64,000 nucleotides of DNA from the NCBI GenBank assembly GCA_013289685.1, contig JABCZL010000016.1:1-64000 (forward strand). The letters run 5' to 3'. The stretch's first letter is position 1, and every line of letters begins with the position of its first letter. Shown in pieces: positions 26,094 to 35,741 of this stretch. The notes beneath the pieces were generated by a model that was given only the letters and a program-made list of their open reading frames with translations, was not told the origin of the DNA and ran no database searches. Origin of the DNA: Acidobacteriota bacterium (lineage in GTDB: Bacteria > Acidobacteriota > Terriglobia > Terriglobales > Acidobacteriaceae). A program made the translations under genes and the position numbers.

Positions 26094-28031
26094 TCACGCG
26101 GAAAATTTCCGGCCGCGCAGCTCATTTTGCAACGATTCCTTTATCCCCAGGTTGCGGATCAGGCGGTGCAGGTAGTTCGGATGCACTCCCAGAATCGCCG
26201 CCGCCTCTACATAATTCCCACCGGTTTGCTCTACGGCGTCGGCGATCAACTGCTTCTTCAATTCTTTTATTCCGGCGTGATACTTCCCCTCATGCATCTC
26301 CGCTGGGGATTCCTGCTCCAGCAACGATTCCGGCAAATCCTCCAACAGCACCGCGTCCGACGATCCCATGACCAGCGCCCGTTCGATGGCATTCTCCAAC
26401 TCGCGGACATTTCCCGGCCACTCGTAGTTCACCAGAGCTGCCATGGCCTCGCGTGACACCGCTTTGGGCTTCACCTTGCTGCGCTTGGCGTACTTCTGCA
26501 CGAAATGCCGGGTGAGCATCGGAATGTCTTCCCGGTGCTCGCGCAGCGGGGGCATGGTCAGGCGCACGACGGCCAACCGGTAATACAAATCCTGGCGGAA
26601 CTCGCCGGTACGCACGGCTTCGTTCAAGTCGCGATTCGTGGCCGCGATCAAACGGATGTCAACCTTGATGGTATGCGTCCCACCAACGCGTTCGAACTCG
26701 CGCTCCTGCAACACCCGCAGCAGCTTGACTTGCAGCGCGGGCGCCAGTTCTCCAATTTCATCCAGAAACACCACGCCTCCATCGGCAACTTCCAGCCGTC
26801 CTTTCTTCTGGACGGCCGCTCCGGTGAAGGCGCCACGCTCGTGCCCAAACAGATCGCTCTCCAGCAAAGACTCGGGAATCGCCGCGCAGTTAATCGCCAC
26901 GAATGGCTTGTTCCCTCTGGGACTGTTGCGATGCAGGGCCCGCGCCACTAGTTCCTTGCCGGTTCCGCTTTCGCCTTCAAGCAGTACGGTTGATTCGGTG
27001 GGCGCGACCCGCGTCAGAAACTGAAAAATCTCCTTCATGCGTACGCCTTCACCCACCAGGCTCTGTTCCTGCCTCACTTCGGTGGTGAGCCGCTGGTTTT
27101 CCTGCTCCAGCCATTGCAGCCGCCGCGCATTGTCGAGCGCCACCGCGGAAATTCCGGCGATCGCCGCCAGCAACTGAAGGTGGTCCTCATGAAACCGGTT
27201 GGTGGCATTCGTGCTGTCGAGATAGATGCAGCCAATGCTCCTCTGAAACACCGTGAGCGGCACGCACAGCAGCGACCGAACCTCAGACGCCGCCAGGCTA
27301 GCCACGTCGCGGAGCTTTCCGCTGGGCACGTCCAGGCCCAGAATCGCAACGTTCTCTTTCATCACCTGGAGCGCAATCGTGCGGCTTACGCGCACCAGTT
27401 GCGGCTGCCCGGCCTGCCGCGTCCGCGCATACAGACAGTTGAACTCTTGTCCTGTGCCTTCGGCCAAAAGAATCGCGCCCCGGCCCGCCGGCACTACTTC
27501 GAAAATCAGGTCCAATAACTGTGCCTGCAATTCCTCCAGGCCGCGGATTGCATGCACCACGCGGCTGATCTTGAGCAGCGCATTCAAATTGCGCGCCACC
27601 TGTGACGTGGCCGGCAATTCTCGCAGCAAACGGTCCGGCTGCAGGTACATCACTTCTTTGGGATGAATGACCTTGGTCTCAGCCGTGGGATGGCTGTCAT
27701 CGAACTCCACGCGGCTGGCAGGAAGCGGCTGGTCCTCGTCTTCCAGCAGAAATAAAAACACCGAGTCGCCGGTCGCGATCTCATCCCCGTGCCGCAGCCA
27801 CTGTTCCTTCGCCGCCAGCCCGTTCACCAGAGTTCCGTTGCGGCTGTCCAGATCCTTGAGCTGAAAACGACCGTCTTCTTCCTGCCGAAGCAGGCAGTGT
27901 TTTCGCGAGACCGACGCATCGGCCACTGCCACCGCGTTCGTAGGGTCGCGGCCCAGCGTAGATTCCCCGTTGGGCAACGGAATGGTCGAGTCTTTTGAGG
28001 GTCCGGCTATCACCAAGAGTCTAGGGCGCAA
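26094..28031 (-). CDS. Sigma54-dependent activator with FHA and GAF domains
   Basis: 645 residues. An FHA domain (1-100: [22 protein letters not shown]) would read phosphothreonine signals. A GAF domain (~160-305) and the AAA+ domain (~325-560) follow, the latter with Walker A GESGTGKE (353-360), the sigma54-contacting GAFTGA (400-405) and Walker [11 protein letters not shown] Fis-type helix-turn-helix ends the protein ([20 protein letters not shown]). It should activate RNA polymerase-sigma54 promoters after input from a Ser/Thr kinase or a small ligand. Targets are not visible. The gene is flanked on both sides by related repeat copies. Confidence 0.95.
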   Translation of the reverse strand: MRPRLLVIAGPSKDSTIPLPNGESTLGRDPTNAVAVADASVSRKHCLLRQEEDGRFQLKDLDSRNGTLVNGLAAKEQWLRHGDEIATGDSVFLFLLEDEDQPLPASRVEFDDSHPTAETKVIHPKEVMYLQPDRLLRELPATSQVARNLNALLKISRVVHAIRGLEELQAQLLDLIFEVVPAGRGAILLAEGTGQEFNCLYARTRQAGQPQLVRVSRTIALQVMKENVAILGLDVPSGKLRDVASLAASEVRSLLCVPLTVFQRSIGCIYLDSTNATNRFHEDHLQLLAAIAGISAVALDNARRLQWLEQENQRLTTEVRQEQSLVGEGVRMKEIFQFLTRVAPTESTVLLEGESGTGKELVARALHRNSPRGNKPFVAINCAAIPESLLESDLFGHERGAFTGAAVQKKGRLEVADGGVVFLDEIGELAPALQVKLLRVLQEREFERVGGTHTIKVDIRLIAATNRDLNEAVRTGEFRQDLYYRLAVVRLTMPPLREHREDIPMLTRHFVQKYAKRSKVKPKAVSREAMAALVNYEWPGNVRELENAIERALVMGSSDAVLLEDLPESLLEQESPAEMHEGKYHAGIKELKKQLIADAVEQTGGNYVEAAAILGVHPNYLHRLIRNLGIKESLQNELRGRKFSA

Positions 28032-28224
28032 TCAGGGTCTCCCATTCCGTGGTGGAATTCTTATCACAGCGCGGGCGGAAATGCATGTCCGGCGTGAACC
28101 ATTTCCAATATCCGAACAGCTAGTTCGACTATCCGTTCAGATAGCGCCGGACGCTCGTAGTCTGCCACCGGGCCTGGTTCGCCAAAGCTAAAAATGGTTT
28201 TATCAAACTGCAACGAAAGGAGTT

Positions 28225-28400
28225 GCCCCGTATTGTAGGATGGGATCCGCCACGGCCTTAAGGACTGGAATTCCGCGTGCACCTAAGAGAGGAGCGGAAT
28301 CGGCAAAGCGATGGGGGAAGCGCTTTCAGCAGTACCGGCCGAGATCGCCAGTCAGAGGCTCGGGGGACCCCCTCATCGAGCCTCTGGCTTTTTTCTTTTC
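28225..28400 (+). ncRNA. Candidate orphan small RNA ending at a strong terminator
   Basis: No ORF is credible on the plus strand here, yet the stretch ends in a textbook intrinsic terminator. Internal pairing is possible (ATTCCGC near 28269 with GCGGAAT near 28295). A TATTGT box near 28231 could be a -10 element; the 5' end given is approximate. I do not recognise 6S, SRP, tmRNA or a known riboswitch. Confidence 0.3.
28353..28400 (+). terminator. Intrinsic terminator
   Basis: Perfect 10-base arms CAGAGGCTCG (28353-28362) and CGAGCCTCTG (28377-28386), with an inner GGGGGACCCCC, followed by a T-rich tract from 28389. It points rightward, and no annotated gene is transcribed into it. Confidence 0.8.
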
Positions 28401-28439
28401 TGCGGCTGATTCTGCGCGACCACTGGGGCTAAAGAGAGT

Positions 28440-28563
28440 GCTGAAAAATTGTTGGTCGAAGAAAAACGACGACGAGGGCTGAAGCCCAGATTGATTTTCA
28501 ACGGCTCACGCGGCCCTAAAGGGCTCTTCCACGGTAGCAACGACAAAGCCGAGTTTTTCAGCA
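28440..28563. repeat. TIR-bounded repeat, copy B
   Basis: About 124 bases with perfect 10-base terminal inverted repeats TGCTGAAAAA and TTTTTCAGCA. The interior matches copy A at 25796-25924. The minus-strand frame inside reads LLKNSALSLLPWKSPLGP, a repeat-derived translation rather than a protein. Confidence 0.78.
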
Positions 28564-28643
28564 GCCTGTAAAGCCCGGGTGCTTTGCCATAGGAGCGTCG
28601 CGGCGCTGAAAGCGCCTCTCTCCACGGCGGCTGGGTCCACCTT

Positions 28644-31600
28644 CTAACTCGCCGCAGCCTCGCAGGCGGAACCTTGACCCGATGCAATTGGGGCCAAGAC
28701 GGCTACTCCATCCCGATAACTCACCGTCCGGCCTGAAATCGCCGGAACTCTTTCGCCCGGGACCAGAATGCCAATCAAGTTCAGCGGATCGGCGGCCGAC
28801 AGAGTCAGCGTCTCTCCGCTTAGCGGCAGCCCGCGCATCGCTCGCACCGATTCCACCGCGACCGGTAACGCGAACTGCTCGCCCATGAATCCATCCACAA
28901 ACCGCCCGCCGCGAATCTCTCCACGATCTTCGAGCCGCCGGAATCCCATGAGTAGTTCGCGCCACGGTGGCAGATTCGACTCCCGCGCCAGCAAGTCGCG
29001 AATCACAATTCCATAACGCCGCAACAGCATCCAGCACGCGGCTTCCACGGCACGCGGCCTCTCCGCAGCGACGTCGGCGTGCAGCAGAGCCCACCGCCCC
29101 GAACTATGCCGCGGACGCGTAGTCTTTCCACTTCCCTGGCCCGCCCTGCGCTTGGGATCAATCAACGCCCGCAGATTGTCGAACCCATCGGCGGTGACCA
29201 GCCCCGCCGCAACCAGTTCCCAAAGTCCAGTCTCGATCTCCGCCTTGAGCTTGCCCGTGCCGCGCACAATGTCGGCAAAGAAAGATGCACCACGCTGCCG
29301 CAGAAACTCCAGAACCAGATGTGCCCCATGACTCAGCCCGCGCGCCTCGGCTTCATCGCCAGCAGCGTGCCGCGGGATCATCCAATCCGCCTCTTCCCGC
29401 ACAAAAAAAGTGATCGGCGCCACGCTGGTTGGAATCACGCGTCTCTGTCGCGGAGAGCTGGGATCAGCGGACGCGCTGATCCCACTTCCAGAGTCCAAAG
29501 TCGCCGGATGCGGCGACAACCTTCCCCATCCCACCGCACCCGTCAGGCAAAGCTGATCCAGCCACTGCGGATCGTAGTCGACGATTCTCCGCGCCAAGAC
29601 CTGCCGCTCCCACGCATTCGCCGGAATCTCGAAGCCCTGCATTTGCTGCAGCACTTCCATGGTTCCGCGCTCGCCAGCGACCTGCGTACCCGGAGTTACA
29701 TGCTGCCAGCGCATGAGCCACCGCATGAACGCGGCGGCCGTGACCGGCTCAATCTGCTTTCGCAACATTCCGACGGTGAGGCGGTGAATCCTGGCCAGCA
29801 GCCTCCGCTCGCACCACTCGATCTCCGGTTCGTGTGCGTGGTTATGTGGCGCGGACCCGCCCTGAGCATTAGTCGAAGGGGCCCCGGCCCGCGAGGCAGC
29901 AGCACCTGTGAACTGTCCACGCAGGACGGTCCCCGAAGCCTCCATCCGCAGCAGGCCCTTCTCGATTTCCAAAGCCGGAAGCCGGAGCAGATTCCCAAGC
30001 TGCGAAGCCGTGGTCGGGCCAACCGCCGACATCCATCCCATGACCAGAGTCAACAGCGCCTCATCGCGCGAGACTTCGCCCTTCTCCACGTCCGCCAGAC
30101 TCTGCTCAAACCGAGCTTCAGGAAATAACACTTGAAACGATCGCGCCCGCTCTGCCGCCACCCAGTAGCGCCGCCCTTCTACCGATGCGATCCCGGCCCG
30201 CCCCTCGTTTAACAGCCGCTCGAAGTAGCTTTCCCACACACCAGTGCCCGCGCAGGGGCGGACGGATTCGTCCGCCCGCTCAAGCGAAACTGGTCTGTGC
30301 TGTGTTAGGGCGAATCCACTGTCGTCAAAACCCTGTCGAGCTTCACTCGACTGGACAGCCGGGGGCGGCTGTCCCCACATAAGCATTTCAAGATTCTCCG
30401 GCAGCGCGACCAAGGTATGCAGCACATCGTGCAGTTCATCCGCGTCGCGCACATCGGGCCAAGCCTCTTCGCGCACCTGCGCGATCGCGCCGGCGTCGAG
30501 TCCTCCTACCTCCTCCAGCACCGACTCGGGCAGCACCCGCCGCATCTCCACCGCGCGCGCCCGGCGCTCTTCCAGCGGCGCGTCATCCAGATACGCATAC
30601 GGATTCGCATTCAGAATCTCGTGCGAGAATTGCGACGGCACCGGCGTATCCACGGCGATCACGCGAATCTTCCCTGACGCCATTCCCCGCAGCAGCGCCT
30701 TCAGTCCCTCCACATCCATCGCCTCGGTGAGCACATCTTTCATCACTTCGCCGACCAGCGGGTGATCGGGAATCTTTCGTTCTCCTTCGATGTTTTCAAA
30801 GCAAGCGGCCGCGTCAGGAAACACCGACGCCAGCAGATCATCGGACCGCATGCGCTGAATTTGTGGGGGAACTTTCTTGCCGTTCTGAAAACGGAGCAGC
30901 GCCAGCGCCCGGTTCGCATCCCAGCGCCAGCGTGTAGCAAAGATCGGAGAATCCAGCGCCGCCTGCTCCAGAATCGGCTGCACCGTATCCGCCTGCAGGA
31001 AATGGAACACATCGCCTAGCGGAAAACTGTGCTGTTCGGCCAGCGCAATGTTCAGGCCGTTATCGGTAGCGGCTGCCTGCAACTCAAAATTGAATCCCAC
31101 GCAAAAACGCTTGCGCAGGGACAATCCCCACGCCTTGTTGATCCTGCCGCCAAACGGCGCGTGGATCACCAACTGCATTCCACCGCCCTCATCGAAGAAC
31201 CGCTCGGCGATCACGGTGGTCTGCGTCGGCACCGCCCCCAGCACGGCGCGTCCCTGCAGCACGTATTCAATCATCTGCTCCGCGCCGGAATCATTCAGGC
31301 CGCATTCTTCTTTTAGAAAACCAACTACGCTGGCGACCTCCGGCTGCGTCGCGGAGAATCCCACCGGAGAAGTGTGCCGCAATCTGGTACTGATTTCTTC
31401 CCGCAGTTCGCCCACATGCGCCGACAATTCCTGAGTCCGCGCTGGAGCCTCGCCGCGCCAGAACGGAATTCCCGGAGGCGCACCGTGTGCGTCTTCCACC
31501 AGCATGCGCCCCGCCTTGGTCTCAATGCGCCGGATACGCCAGGAACTATTCCCCAGCAGCATGACTTCACCAGCCATGCTCTCAACCGCGAAATCCTCGT

Positions 31601-33212
31601 CGACGGTACCCACGACAATGCCCTCGGGCTCGGCGACTACTGCATACAGCGAGTTATCGGGGATCGCTCCGCCGCTGGTGATGGCCGCCAGGCGCGCCCC
31701 ACGCCGCGCTCGCAGCTTCCCATTCACCCGATCGCGATGCACATACGCCCCGTAGCGCCCGCGCTTCGCCGCGATCCCCTCGGAAAGCATTTCGAGAATC
31801 GAATCAAACGTCTCCCGCTTCAGATTCCGGTACGGATACGCCCTCTTCACCAGCGCGAACAGCTCATCCTCATCCCATCCGTCGTCAGATGAAAAAATAT
31901 GGGGCGCGGGCGCCCCAGCTGCAGGAGCATTCCCGCTTGCCGAAGCGCACGTCGCCACAATCTGCTGCGCGAGCACATCCAGCGGCGCCTCCGGAATGAT
32001 CAGCCGGTCCAGATCCCCCTGCTTGATCGCCCGCACCAGGGCTGCGCATTCCATCAGATCATCGCGCGTGGTGGCAAAAAATCGTCCCTTCGGAACCGCG
32101 CCCCGCCAGTGGCCCGACCGCCCTACCCGCTGCAGCGCCACCGCAATCGCCCGCGGAGAATTAATCTGGACAGCCAGGTCCACGGTGCCCACATCAATTC
32201 CCAGTTCGAGCGAGGCCGTCGCCACCAGCACCCGCACCTGACCCTCTTTCAACTTCTTCTCTGCGGCCAGCCGCAGCTTGCGCGACAGCGAGCCATGATG
32301 CGCCGCAACATTTTCTTCCCCGATGCGCTCGCCCAGTTCATGGCACAACCGCTCCGCCATGCGCCGTGTATTCACAAACACCAGCGTTGACCGGTGCTGC
32401 GCCACCAACTCCACCAGGCGGTCATAAATCGCGTCCCACAACTCATTCGACGCCACGGGCCCCAGCGGCATTGGCGGCACTTCGATCGCCAGGTCCAGCT
32501 TCCGCTTGTGCCCGATATCGACGATTACAGCATCGGCCCCGCGGCTTCCCGTCAGAAAGTGCGCCACTTCCTCAATCGGCTTCTGCGTCGCCGATAGTCC
32601 AATGCGCACCGGCGGCCTGTGACACCAAACCTCCAGCCGCTCCAGCGACAGCGCCAGATGCGCCCCGCGCTTGTCGTCTGCCACGGCATGAATCTCGTCG
32701 ACAATCACAGTCTCGACGTCGCGCAAAATCGCGCGGCTCTTGTCCGCAGTAAGGAGGATGTAGAGCGACTCCGGTGTGGTCACCAAAATATGAGGAGGCC
32801 GCTTCAGCATGGCTCGCCGCTCGGGCGGCAGCGTGTCGCCGGTGCGCACCGCGGTGCGAATCTCCGGCATCAGCAGCCCGCGCTCGCCCGCCAGCGCAAG
32901 AATCTCCCCCAGCGGGATTTCGAGATTTTTCTGGATGTCGTTGCCCAGCGCCTTGAGCGGAGAAACGTAAAGCACTTCCGTCCGGTCAGACAGATTCCCA
33001 GCCAGCGCCTTGCGCACCAGCCGGTCAATGCAAGCGAGAAACGCCGCGAGAGTTTTTCCCGACCCGGTGGGCGCGGAAATCAGCGTGGTGCGCCCGGCGA
33101 GAATGTGCGGCCATCCTTGCTCCTGCGGCTCGGTGGGCGTGCCGAACTTCCCCACAAACCACTCTGCCACCAGAGGGTGCGCCCAGGCCAGGGATTCAGG
33201 AAGGGACTGCAT
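28644..33212 (-). CDS. lhr: Large Lhr-type ATP-dependent helicase
   Basis: 1522 residues, the normal size of long Lhr proteins. The superfamily 2 core has Walker A APTGSGKT (47-54), the DEIH box (VIVDEIHAVADD), TTPESLYILL and the C-terminal helicase motifs VATASLELGIDVGTVDLAVQ and ALQRVGRSGHWRG. A winged-helix/Lhr core and a long C-terminal domain follow. Lhr unwinds DNA or RNA-DNA hybrids in repair. Four short segments look inserted in frame and coincide with palindromic DNA: about residues 429-440, 944-991, 1102-1124 and 1237-1254. The reading frame stays open through all of them. Confidence 0.95.
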   Translation of the reverse strand: MQSLPESLAWAHPLVAEWFVGKFGTPTEPQEQGWPHILAGRTTLISAPTGSGKTLAAFLACIDRLVRKALAGNLSDRTEVLYVSPLKALGNDIQKNLEIPLGEILALAGERGLLMPEIRTAVRTGDTLPPERRAMLKRPPHILVTTPESLYILLTADKSRAILRDVETVIVDEIHAVADDKRGAHLALSLERLEVWCHRPPVRIGLSATQKPIEEVAHFLTGSRGADAVIVDIGHKRKLDLAIEVPPMPLGPVASNELWDAIYDRLVELVAQHRSTLVFVNTRRMAERLCHELGERIGEENVAAHHGSLSRKLRLAAEKKLKEGQVRVLVATASLELGIDVGTVDLAVQINSPRAIAVALQRVGRSGHWRGAVPKGRFFATTRDDLMECAALVRAIKQGDLDRLIIPEAPLDVLAQQIVATCASASGNAPAAGAPAPHIFSSDDGWDEDELFALVKRAYPYRNLKRETFDSILEMLSEGIAAKRGRYGAYVHRDRVNGKLRARRGARLAAITSGGAIPDNSLYAVVAEPEGIVVGTVDEDFAVESMAGEVMLLGNSSWRIRRIETKAGRMLVEDAHGAPPGIPFWRGEAPARTQELSAHVGELREEISTRLRHTSPVGFSATQPEVASVVGFLKEECGLNDSGAEQMIEYVLQGRAVLGAVPTQTTVIAERFFDEGGGMQLVIHAPFGGRINKAWGLSLRKRFCVGFNFELQAAATDNGLNIALAEQHSFPLGDVFHFLQADTVQPILEQAALDSPIFATRWRWDANRALALLRFQNGKKVPPQIQRMRSDDLLASVFPDAAACFENIEGERKIPDHPLVGEVMKDVLTEAMDVEGLKALLRGMASGKIRVIAVDTPVPSQFSHEILNANPYAYLDDAPLEERRARAVEMRRVLPESVLEEVGGLDAGAIAQVREEAWPDVRDADELHDVLHTLVALPENLEMLMWGQPPPAVQSSEARQGFDDSGFALTQHRPVSLERADESVRPCAGTGVWESYFERLLNEGRAGIASVEGRRYWVAAERARSFQVLFPEARFEQSLADVEKGEVSRDEALLTLVMGWMSAVGPTTASQLGNLLRLPALEIEKGLLRMEASGTVLRGQFTGAAASRAGAPSTNAQGGSAPHNHAHEPEIEWCERRLLARIHRLTVGMLRKQIEPVTAAAFMRWLMRWQHVTPGTQVAGERGTMEVLQQMQGFEIPANAWERQVLARRIVDYDPQWLDQLCLTGAVGWGRLSPHPATLDSGSGISASADPSSPRQRRVIPTSVAPITFFVREEADWMIPRHAAGDEAEARGLSHGAHLVLEFLRQRGASFFADIVRGTGKLKAEIETGLWELVAAGLVTADGFDNLRALIDPKRRAGQGSGKTTRPRHSSGRWALLHADVAAERPRAVEAACWMLLRRYGIVIRDLLARESNLPPWRELLMGFRRLEDRGEIRGGRFVDGFMGEQFALPVAVESVRAMRGLPLSGETLTLSAADPLNLIGILVPGERVPAISGRTVSYRDGVAVLAPIASGQGSACEAAAS

Positions 33213-33375
33213 CGGGATATTCTAGCCCGAAATCGAGGTTTCGCCAACCATTCGCCTAGCAACAATTTGAACCGGGACAAGGCCGCCGTCGTTCTTCCGA
33301 GTCAGTCCGTGTAACGCCTGATTGCAACAGCTAGCTTTCTTTGCCACCGGTTTCGAGAGCAACGATAATCTCAAT

Positions 33376-34494
33376 ATGGCATTCCAACGCTCTTCACGTA
33401 TTGCCCTCCGAGTGCTGATTTTCTGTGGCGTCCTCTCTGCGGCGAGCACTTTCGGCCAGTCAGATAGAACGAAATCGTTCGAGAGAGAAAACACATACAT
33501 TCGGTCGGAAGCCGTTGCTCACTTCTTTCGGGGAGCCGTTCTGGTTGGAATCGATGGAAAAATTGTCTTCGAGAATGCGTACGGGCTGGGCGATGAAGAA
33601 TGGAGCGCCAGTAACACCATCCATACGAAGTTCAGAATTGCCTCCCTCAGCAAGCAGTTTACCGCTGCCTGTATATTGCTTCTGCAAGAACGCGGCCGCT
33701 TGGACGTACACGACCCGATCTCACGCTACATGTCCGATCTTCCGGCGGCGTGGCAAGCCATTACCATCCATCAACTGCTTACCCATACATCTGGAATCCC
33801 GAACTCCACTAACAGCTCGGAAAACGCCAAAATCGACCGCACTGGAGCGACTCCGCAGCAGTTAATTGGGCTTGTCACAGACAAGCCGCTGGACTTTAAG
33901 CCCGGCACGAGGTGGAACTACTCCAACACGGGTTACATCCTGCTGGGTATGATCGTGGAAAAGGTCTCGGGTCAATCCTATGCAGACTTCCTTCAGGCCA
34001 ATATTTTTGAGGCGCTGGGGATGAGGGACTCGGGGTACGACATAGCAAAGGACATCCTCAAAGAGAGGGCTTCGGGGTATGAAATCACCGACGGCCACAT
34101 CGCAAACGCAGACTTCATCGACATGAGTGTTCCATTCTCTGCGGGTGGGATCTATTCCACGGTTGAGGATCTATACCGCTGGAGCGAAGCACTCACCGAG
34201 AACGGGAAACTGCTGTCGGCTGACTCACTAAAACAGATGTTCACTGAATACCCTGAGGCTGTGCATGAAGGACAGCATTATGGGTATGGAGTCGTGATTT
34301 CCCGGCTTAAGTTTGGAAAGTTGCTCTACTATCATGGAGGAGGCGTTAAAGGGTTTTCCAGCAGCCTCCAACGTTACCCAAAGGATCGAGTCTGCATCGT
34401 CGTATTGTCGAACCTCGATTCGTACAAGCCTTGGAAGCTGGGCGACCACATCGCCTCCGATCTATTTGGCCTTCCTCTTTCGATTGCTCATTAA
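33376..34494 (+). CDS. Secreted serine hydrolase, beta-lactamase/PBP-like
   Basis: About 372 residues from the ATG at 33376 (MAFQRSSRIALRVLIFCGVL), giving a clear signal peptide. The class C beta-lactamase-like fold has S90-x-x-K93 (ASLSKQFTA), the tyrosine motif NYSNTGYILLG and HGGGVKGFSS. Other family marks are LLTHTSGIPN and AGGIYSTVEDLYRW. Members include D-aminopeptidases, esterases and peptidoglycan-active enzymes; the exact substrate cannot be read here. Confidence 0.9.
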   Translation: MAFQRSSRIALRVLIFCGVLSAASTFGQSDRTKSFERENTYIRSEAVAHFFRGAVLVGIDGKIVFENAYGLGDEEWSASNTIHTKFRIASLSKQFTAACILLLQERGRLDVHDPISRYMSDLPAAWQAITIHQLLTHTSGIPNSTNSSENAKIDRTGATPQQLIGLVTDKPLDFKPGTRWNYSNTGYILLGMIVEKVSGQSYADFLQANIFEALGMRDSGYDIAKDILKERASGYEITDGHIANADFIDMSVPFSAGGIYSTVEDLYRWSEALTENGKLLSADSLKQMFTEYPEAVHEGQHYGYGVVISRLKFGKLLYYHGGGVKGFSSSLQRYPKDRVCIVVLSNLDSYKPWKLGDHIASDLFGLPLSIAH

Positions 34495-34623
34495 AGCTTA
34501 AACTGGCGACCCTTGCTCAGCGATAGTTGTTGTTAAATCTCTCCATATCACTCATCGACCGACCCTGCCCGCAGCGCGCGGCATCAGCCCCGGCATGTAC
34601 GCACGACTGCTAGAATTCGTGCG

Positions 34624-35289
34624 ATGCCCAAACTTTCCGCCCAGGCCCGCGCCCGTAAAATCAAACTCCTCCTCTTTGACGTCGACGGCGTGCTCACCGA
34701 CGGCAAGCTGTTCATCTTCCCCGCTCCATCAGGCATGCAGCAAAGCGCGCTCGATCAACGGACGCAACAACAATCCGCGCAACGCACCGGCGAGGGCGGC
34801 TTCGGCTTCCACGGCCTTGGTGCACCCGGGCACAGCCTGATCGAGGCCAAAGGCTTCCACGCGCACGACGGCACCTCGATCTCCCTCGCCCGCCTTGCCG
34901 GGATCAAGACCGGACTCATCACCAAGCGCATCTCCGAAACGGTCGCCCTCCGCGCCCGCGACTTGAAGCTCGAATACGTCCGCCAGGGAGTCAGCGACAA
35001 ACGCACGTGCTTTGAAGAAGTGGTCCGAGAAGCAGGAATCAAACCGGAAGAAGCCGCCTTTGTCGGCGACGATATCATCGACCTGCCCGCCATGCGCGCT
35101 GCAGGCCTGGCCATCGCCGTGAAGAACGCGCGCGCCGAAGTCAAGCAGGAAGCCCACTACGTCACGTCTAACGCCGGCGGAGATGGCGCTCTTCGCGACG
35201 CTGTCGAGTTCATCCTCAAAGCACAGGGCAAATGGAAGAAGATTGTGGAAGCCTACATCGGCGAGAGAAGTCCGGAAAAAGGCTCTTAG
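34624..35289 (+). CDS. kdsC: KdsC-like HAD phosphatase (KDO-8-phosphate phosphatase)
   Basis: 221 residues with HAD motif [30 protein letters not shown] and motif [22 protein letters not shown]. This pattern is KdsC-like; it would dephosphorylate KDO-8-phosphate made by KdsA. Between motif I and the AKGF segment are ~35 extra residues rich in Gln, Gly and Ser (about 37-75), unlike typical 170-190-residue KdsC. The usual TGR motif reads TKR. kdsA and kdsD are elsewhere in the window, so the pathway is scattered. Confidence 0.8.
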   Translation: MPKLSAQARARKIKLLLFDVDGVLTDGKLFIFPAPSGMQQSALDQRTQQQSAQRTGEGGFGFHGLGAPGHSLIEAKGFHAHDGTSISLARLAGIKTGLITKRISETVALRARDLKLEYVRQGVSDKRTCFEEVVREAGIKPEEAAFVGDDIIDLPAMRAAGLAIAVKNARAEVKQEAHYVTSNAGGDGALRDAVEFILKAQGKWKKIVEAYIGERSPEKGS

Positions 35290-35354
35290 CTTTTAGCTTT
35301 TGGCTTTTAGCTTTTGGCTTTTAGCTTTTGGCTTTTGGCTTTTGGCTTTTGGCT
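35285..35354. repeat. TTTTGGC/TTTTAGC tandem array
   Basis: Alternating 7-base units TTTTAGC and TTTTGGC are repeated about nine times directly after kdsC. The complementary form (GCTAAAAGCC, GCCAAAGGC) reappears at 35427-35463, so the two blocks can pair into a long hairpin. Confidence 0.8.
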
Positions 35355-35741
35355 GAAGCTGCCCGCACCTCGCTGACGACAATCACGCGCTCGCCTTAAC
35401 CCCGTAATAGCTTCTCATTTTAGTTTTGAGCCAAGAGCTAAAAGCCAAGAGCCAAAGGCTAAAACAAAAACCCACCGGATGCTTGCTTGGGGCGTGCTCG
35501 GGTCAGCATCCGATGGGCTACCGTTTCTCCTTACTCACCCTGTTGTTTTCAGGAGTATGTGAAAAAATTAAACACCGGAATGGGACGAAGTTTCGTCTAT
35601 TTTTGTAAAACTATGTAAAATGTGCCGCACATAAAAACATCGGAGTACGACCGAATCACGGAAAGCCGTTGGAAATATAAAGTCAGGAAGGCGGTTCTGC
35701 GCTGTCGTGCAGCAGTCAAGCTTCCGAAATTGGGCGAGGTC
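35290..35741. other. Intergenic region holding an inverted pair of repeat arrays
   Basis: About 450 bases without a credible gene. The array at 35285-35354 and its complement at 35427-35463 dominate. The stem could end transcription from kdsC, or from the TPR gene on the other strand. Confidence 0.55.

Larger units (their letters stand above)
28032..28643. other. Intergenic region with terminator and repeat copy
   Basis: About 610 bases between the sigma54 activator and lhr. It contains a plus-strand intrinsic terminator at 28353-28400 with no plus-strand gene before it, and the second TIR-bounded repeat copy at 28440-28563. A trailing GGCGCTGAAAGCGCC palindrome lies near 28602-28616. Confidence 0.55.

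Noticed and set aside
25693-26175. Small frames around the repeat copy at 25796
   Set aside because: They translate the repeat (LPWKSGPLGPRKPLKINRGF-type peptide), not a gene.
28225-28400. 6S, SRP or tmRNA identity for the candidate RNA
   Set aside because: None of the diagnostic loops or the tag-peptide frame was seen, so only a generic candidate is reported.
35285-35470. CRISPR array
   Set aside because: Units are 7 bases and contiguous, with no spacers; this is a simple tandem repeat.
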